Source of the DNA: a virus
Length of the DNA stretch: 33,439 nt
Direction: 5' to 3' (one strand)
Virus record (IMG/VR): IMGVR_UViG_3300007735_000639
Coordinates: 1 to 33,439 of that record
Position 1 is the stretch's first letter. Each line of letters begins with the position of its first letter. The translations under genes were made by a program, and so were the position numbers. Positions 22,240 through 29,753 of this stretch are shown here, in pieces. Under the pieces are notes generated by a model. The model was not told the DNA's origin. It made no database searches and worked only from the letters and a program-made list of their open reading frames with translations.

Positions 22240-22484
22240 GCGATAACGCCGAAGATCTCGCGCAGCGACTGGCCGACGAGCGGCATCATCAAGTACTCGG
22301 CCTGCTGACAGATGTGCGCGACAAGCTGGCCGTGCAGAATGGCCGGGTCGCGATGCTTGAGCGACAGGTCGCTGTGCTCGAAGATCGGTCGCCAGGTCGC
22401 GTCGGACTGATTACAGGCGGCGTCGGCGCAGGTCTCGTCACGGGCCTCTATGAGATGCTGCAGATCGTGACAAAGCACCAATGA
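22236..22484 (+). CDS. Coiled-coil protein with C-terminal membrane segment (lysis accessory)
   Basis: 82 aa from GTG 22236, which overlaps the previous stop (GTGA) and lies 8 bp after GGAGG; an ATG at 22230 is too near that site. Residues 22-50 (GLLTDVRDKLAVQNGRVAML then ERQVAVLED) are a coiled coil, and about 57-78 (GLITGGVGAGLVTGLYEMLQ) is a membrane segment. The shape recalls XhlA-type holin-associated proteins. Direct overlap with the endolysin gene (ATGA) supports a lysis role. Confidence 0.65.
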   Translation: MSDNAEDLAQRLADERHHQVLGLLTDVRDKLAVQNGRVAMLERQVAVLEDRSPGRVGLITGGVGAGLVTGLYEMLQIVTKHQ

Positions 22485-22978
22485 CGACCGACCAGACCAT
22501 CGACGACATTCTGCGGCGCGAAGGCGGCTACGTGGCATTCCCAGAGGATCGCGGAGGCTGCACCAATCGCGGCATTACGATCGAGACGCTCGGCGTCTGG
22601 CGCGGGCGACCCGCAACGTGCGCGGACGTCGAGGCGCTGACCGAGAGCGAGGCGCGCGCGATCTATCGGTCGCTGTACGTGGATCGGCCGGGTTTTGACG
22701 CTGTGCGCGATGACCGGCTGCGGGCGCTCCTGATCGACTGGGGCGTCCATAGCGGGCCGCGCACGGCCATCCGAGGGCTACAGGCGGCTATCGGCGCTCC
22801 GGTCGATGGAATTCTCGGGCCGCAGACGATTGCAGCGCTGGGGGGCGCTGACGCGGTCAGGATATACCGCCTCGTCCTACAGGCGCGGATGTCCTACGTC
22901 GCCGACATCCTGCAGCGCAACGCCTCGCAGCGGCTCTTCGCGTCTGGATGGCTGCGACGGCTCGCCGAATTCGTATGA
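22481..22978 (+). CDS. Endolysin: GH108 muramidase with peptidoglycan-binding domain
   Basis: 165 aa. DDILRREGGYVAFPEDRGGC with catalytic Glu14 in the EGGY motif and NRGITIETLGVWRG match glycoside hydrolase family 108 (N-acetylmuramidase). Residues about 85-165 (LLIDWGVHSGPRTAIRGLQA, GILGPQTIAAL) fit the PG_binding_3 domain that follows in this family. It cuts the glycan strand of peptidoglycan. No signal peptide, so a holin should release it. Length and two-domain layout are typical. The stop overlaps the next ATG. Confidence 0.9.
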   Translation: MTTDQTIDDILRREGGYVAFPEDRGGCTNRGITIETLGVWRGRPATCADVEALTESEARAIYRSLYVDRPGFDAVRDDRLRALLIDWGVHSGPRTAIRGLQAAIGAPVDGILGPQTIAALGGADAVRIYRLVLQARMSYVADILQRNASQRLFASGWLRRLAEFV

Positions 22979-23340
22979 AGAACCCATTACGCCTGCTCGG
23001 ACTCTACGCGAAGGCGAACGCGGTGCTCGACGCGCTCGACGACGCGAAACACGACTGGGAGGCGCGACGCGCCTCTCGACGCACCACGCTCTACTCGTCG
23101 CCTGAGTGGTGGACGCGCTTACTGACGGCGACGCGTGACCTCACGCTGGCGTCAAATCCGCCAGGCGAGGTTCGGGAGTGGCTGACGATGAAGAACTGGA
23201 AGACGACGCTGTCTGGCGTGGCGACAATTCTCGCGGTCGTGGCGAAGGTGATCACGACGGGGCATCTTGACTGGCAGACCGACGGGCCTGCCGTCGTCGC
23301 CGGGATCGGTCTGATCGCCGCGAAGGACGCAGGACAGTAG
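22975..23340 (+). CDS. Probable holin or holin-like membrane protein
   Basis: 121 aa. The N-terminal part (MKNPLRLLGLYAKANAVLDA then LDDAKHDWEARRASRR) is charged; the C-terminal part MKNWKTTLSGVATILAVVAK, then GPAVVAGIGLIAAKDAGQ, has two hydrophobic segments (about 77-92 and 105-117) and the ending seen in small phage holin-like proteins. An in-frame ATG at 23188 (Met72) would give a 50-aa short form holding both segments, a common dual-start holin design. The ATGA overlap with endolysin supports this lysis role. Confidence 0.65.
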   Translation: MKNPLRLLGLYAKANAVLDALDDAKHDWEARRASRRTTLYSSPEWWTRLLTATRDLTLASNPPGEVREWLTMKNWKTTLSGVATILAVVAKVITTGHLDWQTDGPAVVAGIGLIAAKDAGQ

Positions 23341-23360
23341 CACCGAGCAGGGGCAGGGGC

Positions 23361-23903
23361 ATGAGAGACGTTTCGCCGATCGACGGCGTCACTGTGATCG
23401 GGATCACCGGACGGGCGCGCTCGGGCAAGGATGAACTGGCTCGCGCTTTTCTCCGAGCCGTGCCTGGGGCCGAGCGCGTCGCGTTCTCGGACGCGGTCGC
23501 GGCATTCGCGCGAGCAACGGGCCAGATGACGACGCGCGATGCGCGGACATTACAGCACGTCGGCGAACAGGTGCGCCGGTTCGACGTCGACTGCTGGTGC
23601 GCGGCGATGTACGGCTGGATCGATGACCGACGGCCGACACTCGCGGTCGTCACCGGCCTGCGGCACGCAAACGAATACACATTGATTCGGGCGATGCGCG
23701 GCTATCTCATCGGAGTCGTGCGGCCGGATGCGCCGCCAGTCACTGACCGCGACCCGTCGGCGCCGGTCGAGCAAGGCGTCGCGGCCATGATCGAGCAGTC
23801 CGACGTGCGGTTCACCGTGCCAGAGCGCGAGCATCCGCGCGCCAGGGCGGCACTCTTCGACAGTTACGCGGCCGAGTTTGTGCGCGAATGGCTGACCGAC
23901 TGA
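23361..23903 (+). CDS. Deoxynucleoside monophosphate kinase
   Basis: 180 aa. VTVIGITGRARSGKDELARA has the P-loop GRARSGKD at 17-24, and the rest follows the phage dNMP kinase pattern: RVAFSDAVAAFARATGQM, then a LQHVGEQVRRFDVDCWCAAM segment and LAVVTGLRHANEYTLIRAMR near the conserved Arg/Asn pocket. It phosphorylates dNMPs to dNDPs for phage DNA synthesis. A ribosome site GGCAGGGG precedes the ATG. The stop overlaps the next start by 16 bp. Confidence 0.85.
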   Translation: MRDVSPIDGVTVIGITGRARSGKDELARAFLRAVPGAERVAFSDAVAAFARATGQMTTRDARTLQHVGEQVRRFDVDCWCAAMYGWIDDRRPTLAVVTGLRHANEYTLIRAMRGYLIGVVRPDAPPVTDRDPSAPVEQGVAAMIEQSDVRFTVPEREHPRARAALFDSYAAEFVREWLTD

Positions 23904-24163
23904 AGCTCGCGGGCCGCGCGGCGGCGCAGGTCGTGCTCGTGTCGGCCAACAGCGTGACGCTGGGCGCAATAGACGGCTCACCGGCTGACATGTGGCGGCT
24001 GCTAGTCGCGGCCGCGCTTGGCTTCCTCATCTCTGCGCTCTGGTGGAGCAACGCGCGCTCGGTGTCGCTCGACACGGTGCCGCACGGTCGATTCTGGTAC
24101 GCGTCGGGAGCCATGTGCGGCACGGTCGTCGGGGCCGCGCTCGCGCGCATCTGGGCCACCTAG
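23888..24163 (+). CDS. Small multi-pass membrane protein
   Basis: 91 aa. Hydrophobic segments at about 35-53 (MWRLLVAAALGFLISALWW) and about 72-90 (ASGAMCGTVVGAALARIW), plus a milder one at 8-26 (GRAAAQVVLVSANSVTLG). It resembles recurrent uncharacterised small phage membrane proteins of about 90 aa. No function is evident. It overlaps the kinase gene and precedes the 105-bp promoter gap. Confidence 0.65.
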   Translation: MADRLKLAGRAAAQVVLVSANSVTLGAIDGSPADMWRLLVAAALGFLISALWWSNARSVSLDTVPHGRFWYASGAMCGTVVGAALARIWAT

Positions 24164-24180
24164 ATACCTCCATACCCATT

Positions 24181-24234
24181 TTTCGCTGGCAGTGTTTGTT
24201 CGTTTTCTTTCGCTGGCAATATTTGTTCGTTTTC
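24181..24234. repeat. 27-bp tandem direct repeat in promoter gap
   Basis: Copies at 24181-24207 and 24208-24234 begin TTTCGCTGGCA, end TTTGTTCGTTTTC, and differ at two positions in between. The array abuts the predicted promoter of the HTH gene at 24269, so it may hold two operator copies, possibly for that protein. Confidence 0.8.
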
Positions 24235-24251
24235 TCAACTCGTGTTATATA
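24223..24251 (+). promoter_or_regulatory. Putative sigma70-type promoter of the HTH gene
   Basis: TTGTTC (24223-24228), 17-bp spacer (24229-24245), TATATA (24246-24251). The -35 box lies in the second repeat copy, so a repressor bound there would block polymerase. The start site would be about 24258, leaving a very short leader before ATG 24269, with no clear Shine-Dalgarno sequence. Confidence 0.6.
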
Positions 24252-24268
24252 CCTCTTCGGCATAATCA

Positions 24269-24460
24269 ATGAGGCTGACGATTCGCGCCGGGCTCACCCG
24301 GCTCATGGCTCGCGACGGACTTTCGCAGGCGGCACTGGCGAAGCGGTGGTGCGTGACGCAACCGACCGTGTCGCGCTGGTTGCGCGGCACCCGTCGCGTG
24401 CGGCATCGCGCCGCACGGCTGGCGCTGCTGGAACTCGGAGTGGATCCACGATGTTTGTAG
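24269..24460 (+). CDS. Cro/C1-type helix-turn-helix regulator
   Basis: 63 aa. GLSQAALAKRWCVTQPTVSR followed by WLRGTRRVRHR is a clear HTH_3/Cro-like DNA-binding motif (about 17-40). The protein is little more than one DNA-binding domain. It lies just after a promoter and tandem repeat, so it probably autoregulates or controls the replication genes downstream. No partner repressor or integrase is seen, so lysogeny is unproven. It overlaps the next gene start. Confidence 0.75.
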   Translation: MRLTIRAGLTRLMARDGLSQAALAKRWCVTQPTVSRWLRGTRRVRHRAARLALLELGVDPRCL

Positions 24461-24636
24461 TCGACGACCTGACCATGCTCGTGCGGATCGTAGCGTTTGC
24501 AGCGGCGGCGCTCGCCGTCGCGGCGATCTTCCTGCAGGCGCGCCGCCTTTGGAGACGCTACGCCGTGCGGCGGCTGCTGCGCGATCAGGACTATCACCGG
24601 CTGATTGAGGCACAACGTCGCCGCTCGACGCGGTGA
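24451..24636 (+). CDS. Small single-pass membrane protein
   Basis: 61 aa from ATG 24451, overlapping the HTH gene stop; an upstream in-frame ATG at 23992 is rejected because it crosses other genes and the promoter. One hydrophobic segment at about 8-28 (TMLVRIVAFAAAALAVAAIF) and a strongly basic C-terminus (RRLWRRYAVRRLLRDQDYHR) in the cytoplasm. Function unknown. Confidence 0.55.
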   Translation: MFVVDDLTMLVRIVAFAAAALAVAAIFLQARRLWRRYAVRRLLRDQDYHRLIEAQRRRSTR

Positions 24637-24712
24637 CGGCAACGCGGCGCGCGAGGCTCGGGCGCGGCACGCGAGACAACAACCACGGGCCTGACAGGGG
24701 AAAAGAGAGAAC

Positions 24713-25198
24713 ATGGCGATCATCGCACGCGAACCGGAAGGCAGGAGTTTTACGCCCGCACCGGAAGGTATCCACGTTGCGGCCTGCTGCGACGTCGTTG
24801 ACCTTGGTCTCGCCGATCACGGGTTCGGCGAGAAGCACCACGTTGAGGTTCGGTTCCAGCTAGAGGACGCCGACGAGACGGGGCGGCGTTTCATCGTACG
24901 GCGGCGCTATACGCTGTCGCTGTCAGAGAAGGCGTCGCTCCGCAAGGATCTGGAGACGTGGCGCGGCAGGAAGTTCTCGAAGAAGGAGCTCGCGGGCTTC
25001 GACCTTGAAAAGCTGATCGGCATTGGCGCGCAGGTGCAGGTCGTGCATCGGCTGACCGATCAGGGCAGAACCTTCGCGAACGTGTCGGCCGTAATCCCGA
25101 TGGGCAAGGGGCAGGCGAATCCCGGCGTCGCGGACTACGAGCGCGTACAGGCTCGGCCGTCGAGCGAGGAACCGACCGAGGACGAGGTGCCATTCTAA
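24713..25198 (+). CDS. Single-stranded DNA-binding protein-like
   Basis: 161 aa; AAAAGAGAG is the ribosome site. The core (YTLSLSEKASLRKDLETWRG then RKFSKKELAGFDLEKLIG) is a motif of a recurrent phage replication protein annotated as ssDNA-binding. The C-terminus EEPTEDEVPF is an acidic tip ending in Pro-Phe, as in bacterial SSB, where it recruits repair and replication partners. It should coat single-stranded DNA during replication. Its start-stop overlap (TAATG) with the nuclease fits a joint role. Confidence 0.75.
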   Translation: MAIIAREPEGRSFTPAPEGIHVAACCDVVDLGLADHGFGEKHHVEVRFQLEDADETGRRFIVRRRYTLSLSEKASLRKDLETWRGRKFSKKELAGFDLEKLIGIGAQVQVVHRLTDQGRTFANVSAVIPMGKGQANPGVADYERVQARPSSEEPTEDEVPF

Positions 25199-26016
25199 TG
25201 GCGACGCAAAAGCGCACGACGACGGCGTCGGGTCGCTTCTATCACATCGACGGCGAGGACTATCCGAGCGTCACGACGGTGCTCTCGGCGATTGCGAAGC
25301 CGGCGCTCGTGACCTGGGCCGAGAAGACGGCGAAGGCGGCGGCGATCGAGAGCGCGGCCGACCTCTACGTCGACCTGGCGAAGATTCAGGGCGTCGTGCC
25401 GATGTCGCGCCCGGCCTATATCGCGACGCTGCAGGGCCGCATGGGCAAGGACCGGCAGACGCAGCGCGAACTCGCGAAGGCGGGCGAGATCGGCACACAG
25501 ACGCACGCGCTCATCGAGTGGTCGCTGCGAACGTTGCTCGGGCAGAAGCTGAAGCGGCCCGCGACGACGCCGCCAGCCGAGTGGGCGTTCATGGCCTACG
25601 AGGATTGGGCGAAGTCGGTCGACCTGCAGCCGATCTTCGTTGAGCAGACGGTCTGGTCTGGCGTGCATGGCTACGCCGGAACGCTCGATCTCGTGGCGCG
25701 CGTGAACGGTCAGATCACGCTCATCGACTTCAAGACGTCGAAGGGCATCTATGCCGAGTACGACCTGCAGTCGGTCGCCTACCAGGCCGCGCTCGCGGAA
25801 ATGGGACACGGTCTGCCGACCGGCGGCGGGATCATCGTGCGCCTGCCGAAGCACGAGAACGATCCGGCGTTTGAGGTCAAGACGTGTCAGCCGGTCGAGA
25901 CGCTGCTGCCGGTGTTCCTGTCGGTGCTGCAGGTCTGGCGGTGGTGGTATGCGGCCGAGCAGGCCAGCAAGGCGGCATGGGCGGCGAAGCAGCAGGGTGT
26001 CGAGGTGGCGCAATGA
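25198..26016 (+). CDS. RecB-like PD-(D/E)XK exonuclease
   Basis: 272 aa. GTQTHALIEW (His103), Glu150 (VEQTVW), GYAGTLDLVA (Asp164), TLIDFKTSKG (Asp177, Lys179) and LQSVAYQAAL (Gln191, Tyr195) are all the motifs of the RecB/Cas4-type PD-(D/E)XK family (PF12705). It likely degrades DNA ends, preparing 3' overhangs for recombination with the upstream SSB-like protein. The cysteine cluster of Cas4 is absent, so it is not Cas4. Overlaps with both neighbours. Confidence 0.9.
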   Translation: MATQKRTTTASGRFYHIDGEDYPSVTTVLSAIAKPALVTWAEKTAKAAAIESAADLYVDLAKIQGVVPMSRPAYIATLQGRMGKDRQTQRELAKAGEIGTQTHALIEWSLRTLLGQKLKRPATTPPAEWAFMAYEDWAKSVDLQPIFVEQTVWSGVHGYAGTLDLVARVNGQITLIDFKTSKGIYAEYDLQSVAYQAALAEMGHGLPTGGGIIVRLPKHENDPAFEVKTCQPVETLLPVFLSVLQVWRWWYAAEQASKAAWAAKQQGVEVAQ

Positions 26017-26204
26017 AACGCCGCGACGACGACATGACGCGTCTCGATGTGCTGCGGGCGCTACTGGCGGCGCACCAGCCGGTCGAGGACGATCGGCGCG
26101 CCGGTCATCGGTATGTCTACCCGGTGGCCGACCCGCGCGTGCAGATGGACTGGCGAGCGCGCATCAAGGCGCGCGTCGAGCGGATCCGGCGCATGGCGTC
26201 GTAA
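26013..26204 (+). CDS. Hypothetical 63-aa protein
   Basis: 63 aa from ATG 26013, overlapping the nuclease stop (ATGA). Charged helical protein: RLDVLRALLAAHQPVEDDRR, then WRARIKARVERIRRMAS. No family recognised. It is in the replication cluster between nuclease and initiator. Confidence 0.6.
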   Translation: MKRRDDDMTRLDVLRALLAAHQPVEDDRRAGHRYVYPVADPRVQMDWRARIKARVERIRRMAS

Positions 26205-26216
26205 ACAGGACGCGCC

Positions 26217-27032
26217 ATGTACAACAAGCTGTTCACGCGCATCCTCTACTCGTCGATCTGGACTGAGGCGTACGCGACACGGCTCGTGTGGTTGGCGATG
26301 CTGGCCGCGATGGACGAAGACGGGATCGTTCACGCGGCCACGCCGCGCAACCTGGCCGCGCTCGCTGGCGTCACCGTCGAAGAGGCACAGCAAGCCGTGG
26401 CGACGCTGTCCGCACCTGATCCGGAAAGCTCAAATCCCGACCGCGAGGGGCGGCGCATCGAGCGATTCCCTGGAGGCTGGGTGATCACCAACGCGCGGAT
26501 CTATCGCGCGCTCGCCAAGCGCGACGACATGCGACACAAGACAGCGGAGCGCGTCAGAAGACACCGGGAACGATTATCAAGTAACGGGTTGGTAACACCA
26601 TCAGAAGCAGAAGCAAAAGCAAAGAAAAGATCTCGATCATCGCGTGGCGATGATCACGATCAAACGCTGAAGCAACCAACCAAAGCGCCTGAGCCATATC
26701 GAACGACCTTCGACGCGTTCTGGTCGCGGTATCCGCGCAAAGTCGCGAAGGCGGCGGCGTGGAAATTCTGGGCGGCACTAAAACCAGATTCGGCGCTCGT
26801 CGAGACGATCAGCGCGGCGATCGAAGCACAACGCCGGTCGGAGGCGTGGACGCGTGACGACGGGCGGTTTGTGCCGCACGCGGCGACCTGGCTGCGCGGC
26901 CGACGCTGGGAGGACGTTGTCGAGTCACCGGCACCGGCCGCAACCGGCACCGAGGACGCGCGGCGGCGCACGGTCGACGTCGTCGAGTCGCGGCTGGCGC
27001 TACTACGCGGCGCATCTGTGGGTGATCGATGA
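26217..27032 (+). CDS. DnaD-like replication initiator / helicase loader
   Basis: 271 aa. N-terminus (YNKLFTRILYSSIWTEAYAT, then RLVWLAMLAAMDEDGIV, LAALAGVTVEEAQQAVATLS) is a winged-helix module seen in phage replisome organisers. A basic, low-complexity linker (about 105-160, SEAEAKAKKRSRSSRGD) follows. The C-terminus FDAFWSRYPRKVAKAAAWKF and WTRDDGRFVPHAATWLRGR is the recurrent end of such proteins. It likely binds the origin and loads DnaB, whose gene overlaps it. A probable origin lies in the linker codons. Confidence 0.75.
   Translation: MYNKLFTRILYSSIWTEAYATRLVWLAMLAAMDEDGIVHAATPRNLAALAGVTVEEAQQAVATLSAPDPESSNPDREGRRIERFPGGWVITNARIYRALAKRDDMRHKTAERVRRHRERLSSNGLVTPSEAEAKAKKRSRSSRGDDHDQTLKQPTKAPEPYRTTFDAFWSRYPRKVAKAAAWKFWAALKPDSALVETISAAIEAQRRSEAWTRDDGRFVPHAATWLRGRRWEDVVESPAPAATGTEDARRRTVDVVESRLALLRGASVGDR
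26603..26655. other. Origin-like segment inside the initiator gene
   Basis: In the linker, a purine-rich, AT-richer tract (26603-26630, AGAAGC repeats as AGAAGC AGAAGC AAAAGC AAAGAAAAG) is followed by a perfect 9-bp inverted repeat, GATCATCGC (26635-26643) and GCGATGATC (26647-26655), around GTG. In lambda the origin lies inside gene O. The AT-rich character stands out from the GC-rich phage. Function inferred. Confidence 0.4.
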
Positions 27033-28384
27033 GTCGGGGCAATGGCGACGCGTTCGACGATCTCGACGCGCTCAACGTGACGCGAAACGCCGCGATCGAG
27101 GCCGAGCGCGCGGTGCTCGGGGCGCTGCTGGTCGCACCGGATCGGCTCGACGATGCCGTCGAGGCCGTCGGCGAGGCCGATTTCTTCCGGACGGCGCACC
27201 GGCTGATCTGGGCGGCGATCCGTAAAGTCGCCGCCAATGGGTCAGCGGTCGACCTGTTGACGGTCAAGGCGGCGCTCGGGCCAGCGATCGAGGACGTCGG
27301 AGGTCCGGCCTACCTGGCGGCGCTCACCGACGGCGTGCCGCGCTCGGGCAACGTCGCACACTACGCGCGGCTGGTGCGCGAGTACGCTGTGCGTCGCACG
27401 GTCGAGCAGATCGGCCGCGACTTGGTCGACGCTGCCGTCGGAGGCGAGGAGACCGGCGCCGACTTGCTTGCGCGTGGCGAGACGGCGCTGCTTGGCCTGC
27501 GGACGACGCAGCCTGGGACGGCTGTCGAGGGTCCGATCGACCGCACCTCGGCGCTGCTCTCGACGCTGGAGGCCGCATCGGAAGGTCGACGGCGCGGCAC
27601 AACGACTGGATTGCGCGAGCTCGACGCGCTCACGTATGGGTTCAGGCCGGGACAATTGATCGTCTTAGGCGCACGCCCAGCGCAGGGGAAGACGGCGCTG
27701 GCGCTCTCGATGGCGCTCGGGGCCGGGACGCACGGGCCGGTGCTGTTTTGTTCGCTGGAGATGTCGACGGAGCAGATCAACCTACGCGAGATCAGCGTGC
27801 GGTCAGGGATCAGTCACACGGCGCTCGACGCTGGGCGGATTCCAGACAGTCAGCGGCGGCGGTTCTCGGACGCGCTGCAGGCGATGCACGACGGCCAGGT
27901 GCATGTGCTCGACCGGCCGGGCGCAACGTTGAGCCAAATACGCGGGGCGGCGCGACGTCTGAAGTCGGCGGCAAAGATACCGCTGGCGTTGATCGTCGTC
28001 GACTATCTACAACTCATGCGACCTGAGCGCGGCGTGCGAAGCGAGAACCGGACGATTGAGGTCGCGCAGTTTTCGGGCGGGCTAAAACTCTTGGCGCGCG
28101 AACTTGAGGTGCCGGTGATTGCGCTGTCGCAGCTCTCGCGCGAGTCGGAGCGGCGCGCCGACAAGCGGCCGATGCTCGCCGACCTGCGCGAGTCTGGCGC
28201 GCTTGAACAGGACGCCGACGCGGTGCTGCTGCTACACCGGCCGGGCGTCTATGACGCAAGCGTGCCAGACACGCGCGCGGAACTCATCATCGGTAAGCAG
28301 CGCAACGGGCCGACCGGAATCGTGCATCTCGCGTTCGATCCAGAAACGATGCGGTTTTTGGACAGCGTCGGTGTCTACGCATGA
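27029..28384 (+). CDS. DnaB-like replicative helicase
   Basis: 451 aa, family length. N-terminal helical domain (about 17-120; NAAIEAERAVLGALLVAPDR) and a C-terminal RecA-like motor: Walker A GARPAQGKT (214-222), FCSLEMSTEQ (240-249), Walker B LIVVDYLQLM, and a final QRNGPTGIVHLAFDPETMRF motif. A hexameric 5'-3' helicase that unwinds the replication fork. The ATGA overlap with the initiator shows coupled synthesis. Confidence 0.95.
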   Translation: MSRGNGDAFDDLDALNVTRNAAIEAERAVLGALLVAPDRLDDAVEAVGEADFFRTAHRLIWAAIRKVAANGSAVDLLTVKAALGPAIEDVGGPAYLAALTDGVPRSGNVAHYARLVREYAVRRTVEQIGRDLVDAAVGGEETGADLLARGETALLGLRTTQPGTAVEGPIDRTSALLSTLEAASEGRRRGTTTGLRELDALTYGFRPGQLIVLGARPAQGKTALALSMALGAGTHGPVLFCSLEMSTEQINLREISVRSGISHTALDAGRIPDSQRRRFSDALQAMHDGQVHVLDRPGATLSQIRGAARRLKSAAKIPLALIVVDYLQLMRPERGVRSENRTIEVAQFSGGLKLLARELEVPVIALSQLSRESERRADKRPMLADLRESGALEQDADAVLLLHRPGVYDASVPDTRAELIIGKQRNGPTGIVHLAFDPETMRFLDSVGVYA

Positions 28385-28686
28385 CGCATAATCCGGTAGG
28401 ACTTGGGGGACCGATGAGCAACGACCACACCTGCGGCGTCGACGGCTGGCGCTTTCAATGCAATCCGGCGCGGGTGCTCTGCCAGCGGTGCGCGCATGTC
28501 CATCCGCCGATTGTTCGCTACCGGCTTTCGACCGGTGAGCTGTGGCCTGACAGCGACGGCGAGCTCGTGCGCGTCGATGCGGTGCTGGCCGCGATCGAGG
28601 AGATGCGGCAGACCTGGGTCTCCGATGGCGACGCGCTGGCGTGCCTGATGGGCCTGCGTGACCGCATCCGAGGCGCGGGCGCATGA
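28381..28686 (+). CDS. Hypothetical Cys-containing protein
   Basis: 101 aa from ATG 28381 (ATGA overlap); the in-frame ATG at 28414 behind GGGGGA is an alternative, 90 aa. Cysteines in CGVDGWRFQCNPARVLCQRC suggest a zinc site. The C-terminal half (VDAVLAAIEEMRQTWVSDGD) is helical. Possible small DNA- or protein-binding factor; no family recognised. Confidence 0.6.
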   Translation: MTHNPVGLGGPMSNDHTCGVDGWRFQCNPARVLCQRCAHVHPPIVRYRLSTGELWPDSDGELVRVDAVLAAIEEMRQTWVSDGDALACLMGLRDRIRGAGA

Positions 28687-28907
28687 GCACGGCGAAGCCG
28701 GTCGTCTGTCCGTCGTGTGGTTGGCAGTCTCAGCGTATTTACGTGCCGCTGGAGACGTTCGCCTTGCGGCACGAATTGCACTTAGGGTTTGGACGCTGTC
28801 AGCAGTGCGACGCGCTGATGCAGCGGCGAATTATCGGCGCAGAGAAACAAGCGCGCATACGCGCCGAGATGGCGCGGTGGGATGAGGTGACCAAGCGTGG
28901 TAGATAG
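28683..28907 (+). CDS. Small zinc-ribbon protein
   Basis: 74 aa. CPSCGW (9-14) and CQQCDA (about 39-44) form a treble-clef or zinc-ribbon four-cysteine site. The helical basic tail (EKQARIRAEMARWDEVTKRG) follows. Overlaps at both ends. Role unknown, probably nucleic-acid binding in the replication cluster. Confidence 0.65.
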   Translation: MSTAKPVVCPSCGWQSQRIYVPLETFALRHELHLGFGRCQQCDALMQRRIIGAEKQARIRAEMARWDEVTKRGR

Positions 28908-29340
28908 CAACGTGGCGGCGCGAGAGACGGCGCTGTCGTTTACGGTGTGGGGCATCGCGCAGCCGAAAGGATCGACGCGCGCGTTTGTGCCGAAAGGCTG
29001 GACGCGTGCGGTCGTGACGGCCGCGAACCCGAAAACGAAAGGCTGGCAGGAACTAGTCGCCGAAGCGGCGCTCGGTGCCATGCCGTCGCCGACACTGATC
29101 GACGGGCCAGTATCGCTCTCGGTCAGCTTCTACCTGCCGCGCCCAAAGTCGATCAAGGCGCGAACGGTGCCGCATGTGACGAAGCCTGATCTCGACAAGC
29201 TGGTGCGCGCGGTGAAAGACGGGCTGACGCGCATCGTGTGGCGCGACGACGCGCAGGTCGTCGAGGTGAAGGCGTGGAAGCAGTACGCGCCGCCGACGAT
29301 GACACCGCACGCGCTGATCACGGTGGAGCCTGCGCGATGA
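28897..29340 (+). CDS. RusA-like Holliday junction resolvase
   Basis: 147 aa; GTG start at 28897. HVTKPDLDKLVRAVKDGLTR followed by IVWRDDAQVVEVKAWKQY is the RusA motif, with acidic residues D98, D100 and D117/D118 in the metal site and Lys/Arg nearby. It resolves four-way junctions arising in replication and recombination and can debranch DNA before packaging. Length is a little above E. coli RusA. The start overlaps the upstream gene. Confidence 0.9.
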   Translation: MVDSNVAARETALSFTVWGIAQPKGSTRAFVPKGWTRAVVTAANPKTKGWQELVAEAALGAMPSPTLIDGPVSLSVSFYLPRPKSIKARTVPHVTKPDLDKLVRAVKDGLTRIVWRDDAQVVEVKAWKQYAPPTMTPHALITVEPAR

Positions 29341-29753
29341 CACCTGAACAGGCGGCACGACGCTATCAGCGGCACGACAAACCGGCGCAGCGGCAACGGC
29401 GCAAGGCCGGGCTGTGCGTCTCGTGCCACGCGCCGGTCGACGAGATCAACCCGAGCACGGGCCAACGCTACTGGCGCTGCGCGACGCATCGGAAGATGGC
29501 GAGCGCGGCGTCAGGTCGCTACGCGCGGCCGATGCGGGCGGCGTGGCGCGCGGCTGGGCTGTGCCGGGATTGCGGGCAGGAACCGGGGCGCAATCGTCAG
29601 ACGGGGCAAGTATACGTGCGGTGCATGGCGTGCCGCATGTCCGGAGCCGAGCACCAGGTGCGACAACGGGCTGCACGCAAGCAAGAACGACGAAACGCGG
29701 CGATCGCGCAGTGGGAGCAGAGTCGTGAGCAGCGATCGTCCACGTTTCGTTGA
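29337..29753 (+). CDS. Double zinc-ribbon protein
   Basis: 138 aa from ATG 29337 (ATGA overlap with rusA); an upstream ATG at 29238 is inside rusA. Two similar cysteine modules: CVSCHAPVDEINPSTGQRYW then RCATH, and CRDCGQEPGRNRQTGQVYVR then CMACRMS. Both keep the GQxYxRC spacing, so it looks like an internal duplication. The ends are rich in Arg and Lys. It probably binds DNA or RNA. No named family. Confidence 0.65.
   Translation: MTPEQAARRYQRHDKPAQRQRRKAGLCVSCHAPVDEINPSTGQRYWRCATHRKMASAASGRYARPMRAAWRAAGLCRDCGQEPGRNRQTGQVYVRCMACRMSGAEHQVRQRAARKQERRNAAIAQWEQSREQRSSTFR

Noticed and set aside
25198-26016. Cas4 identity for the PD-(D/E)XK gene
   Set aside because: Four-cysteine iron-sulfur cluster of Cas4 is absent and there is no CRISPR context; a RecB-like phage exonuclease fits better.
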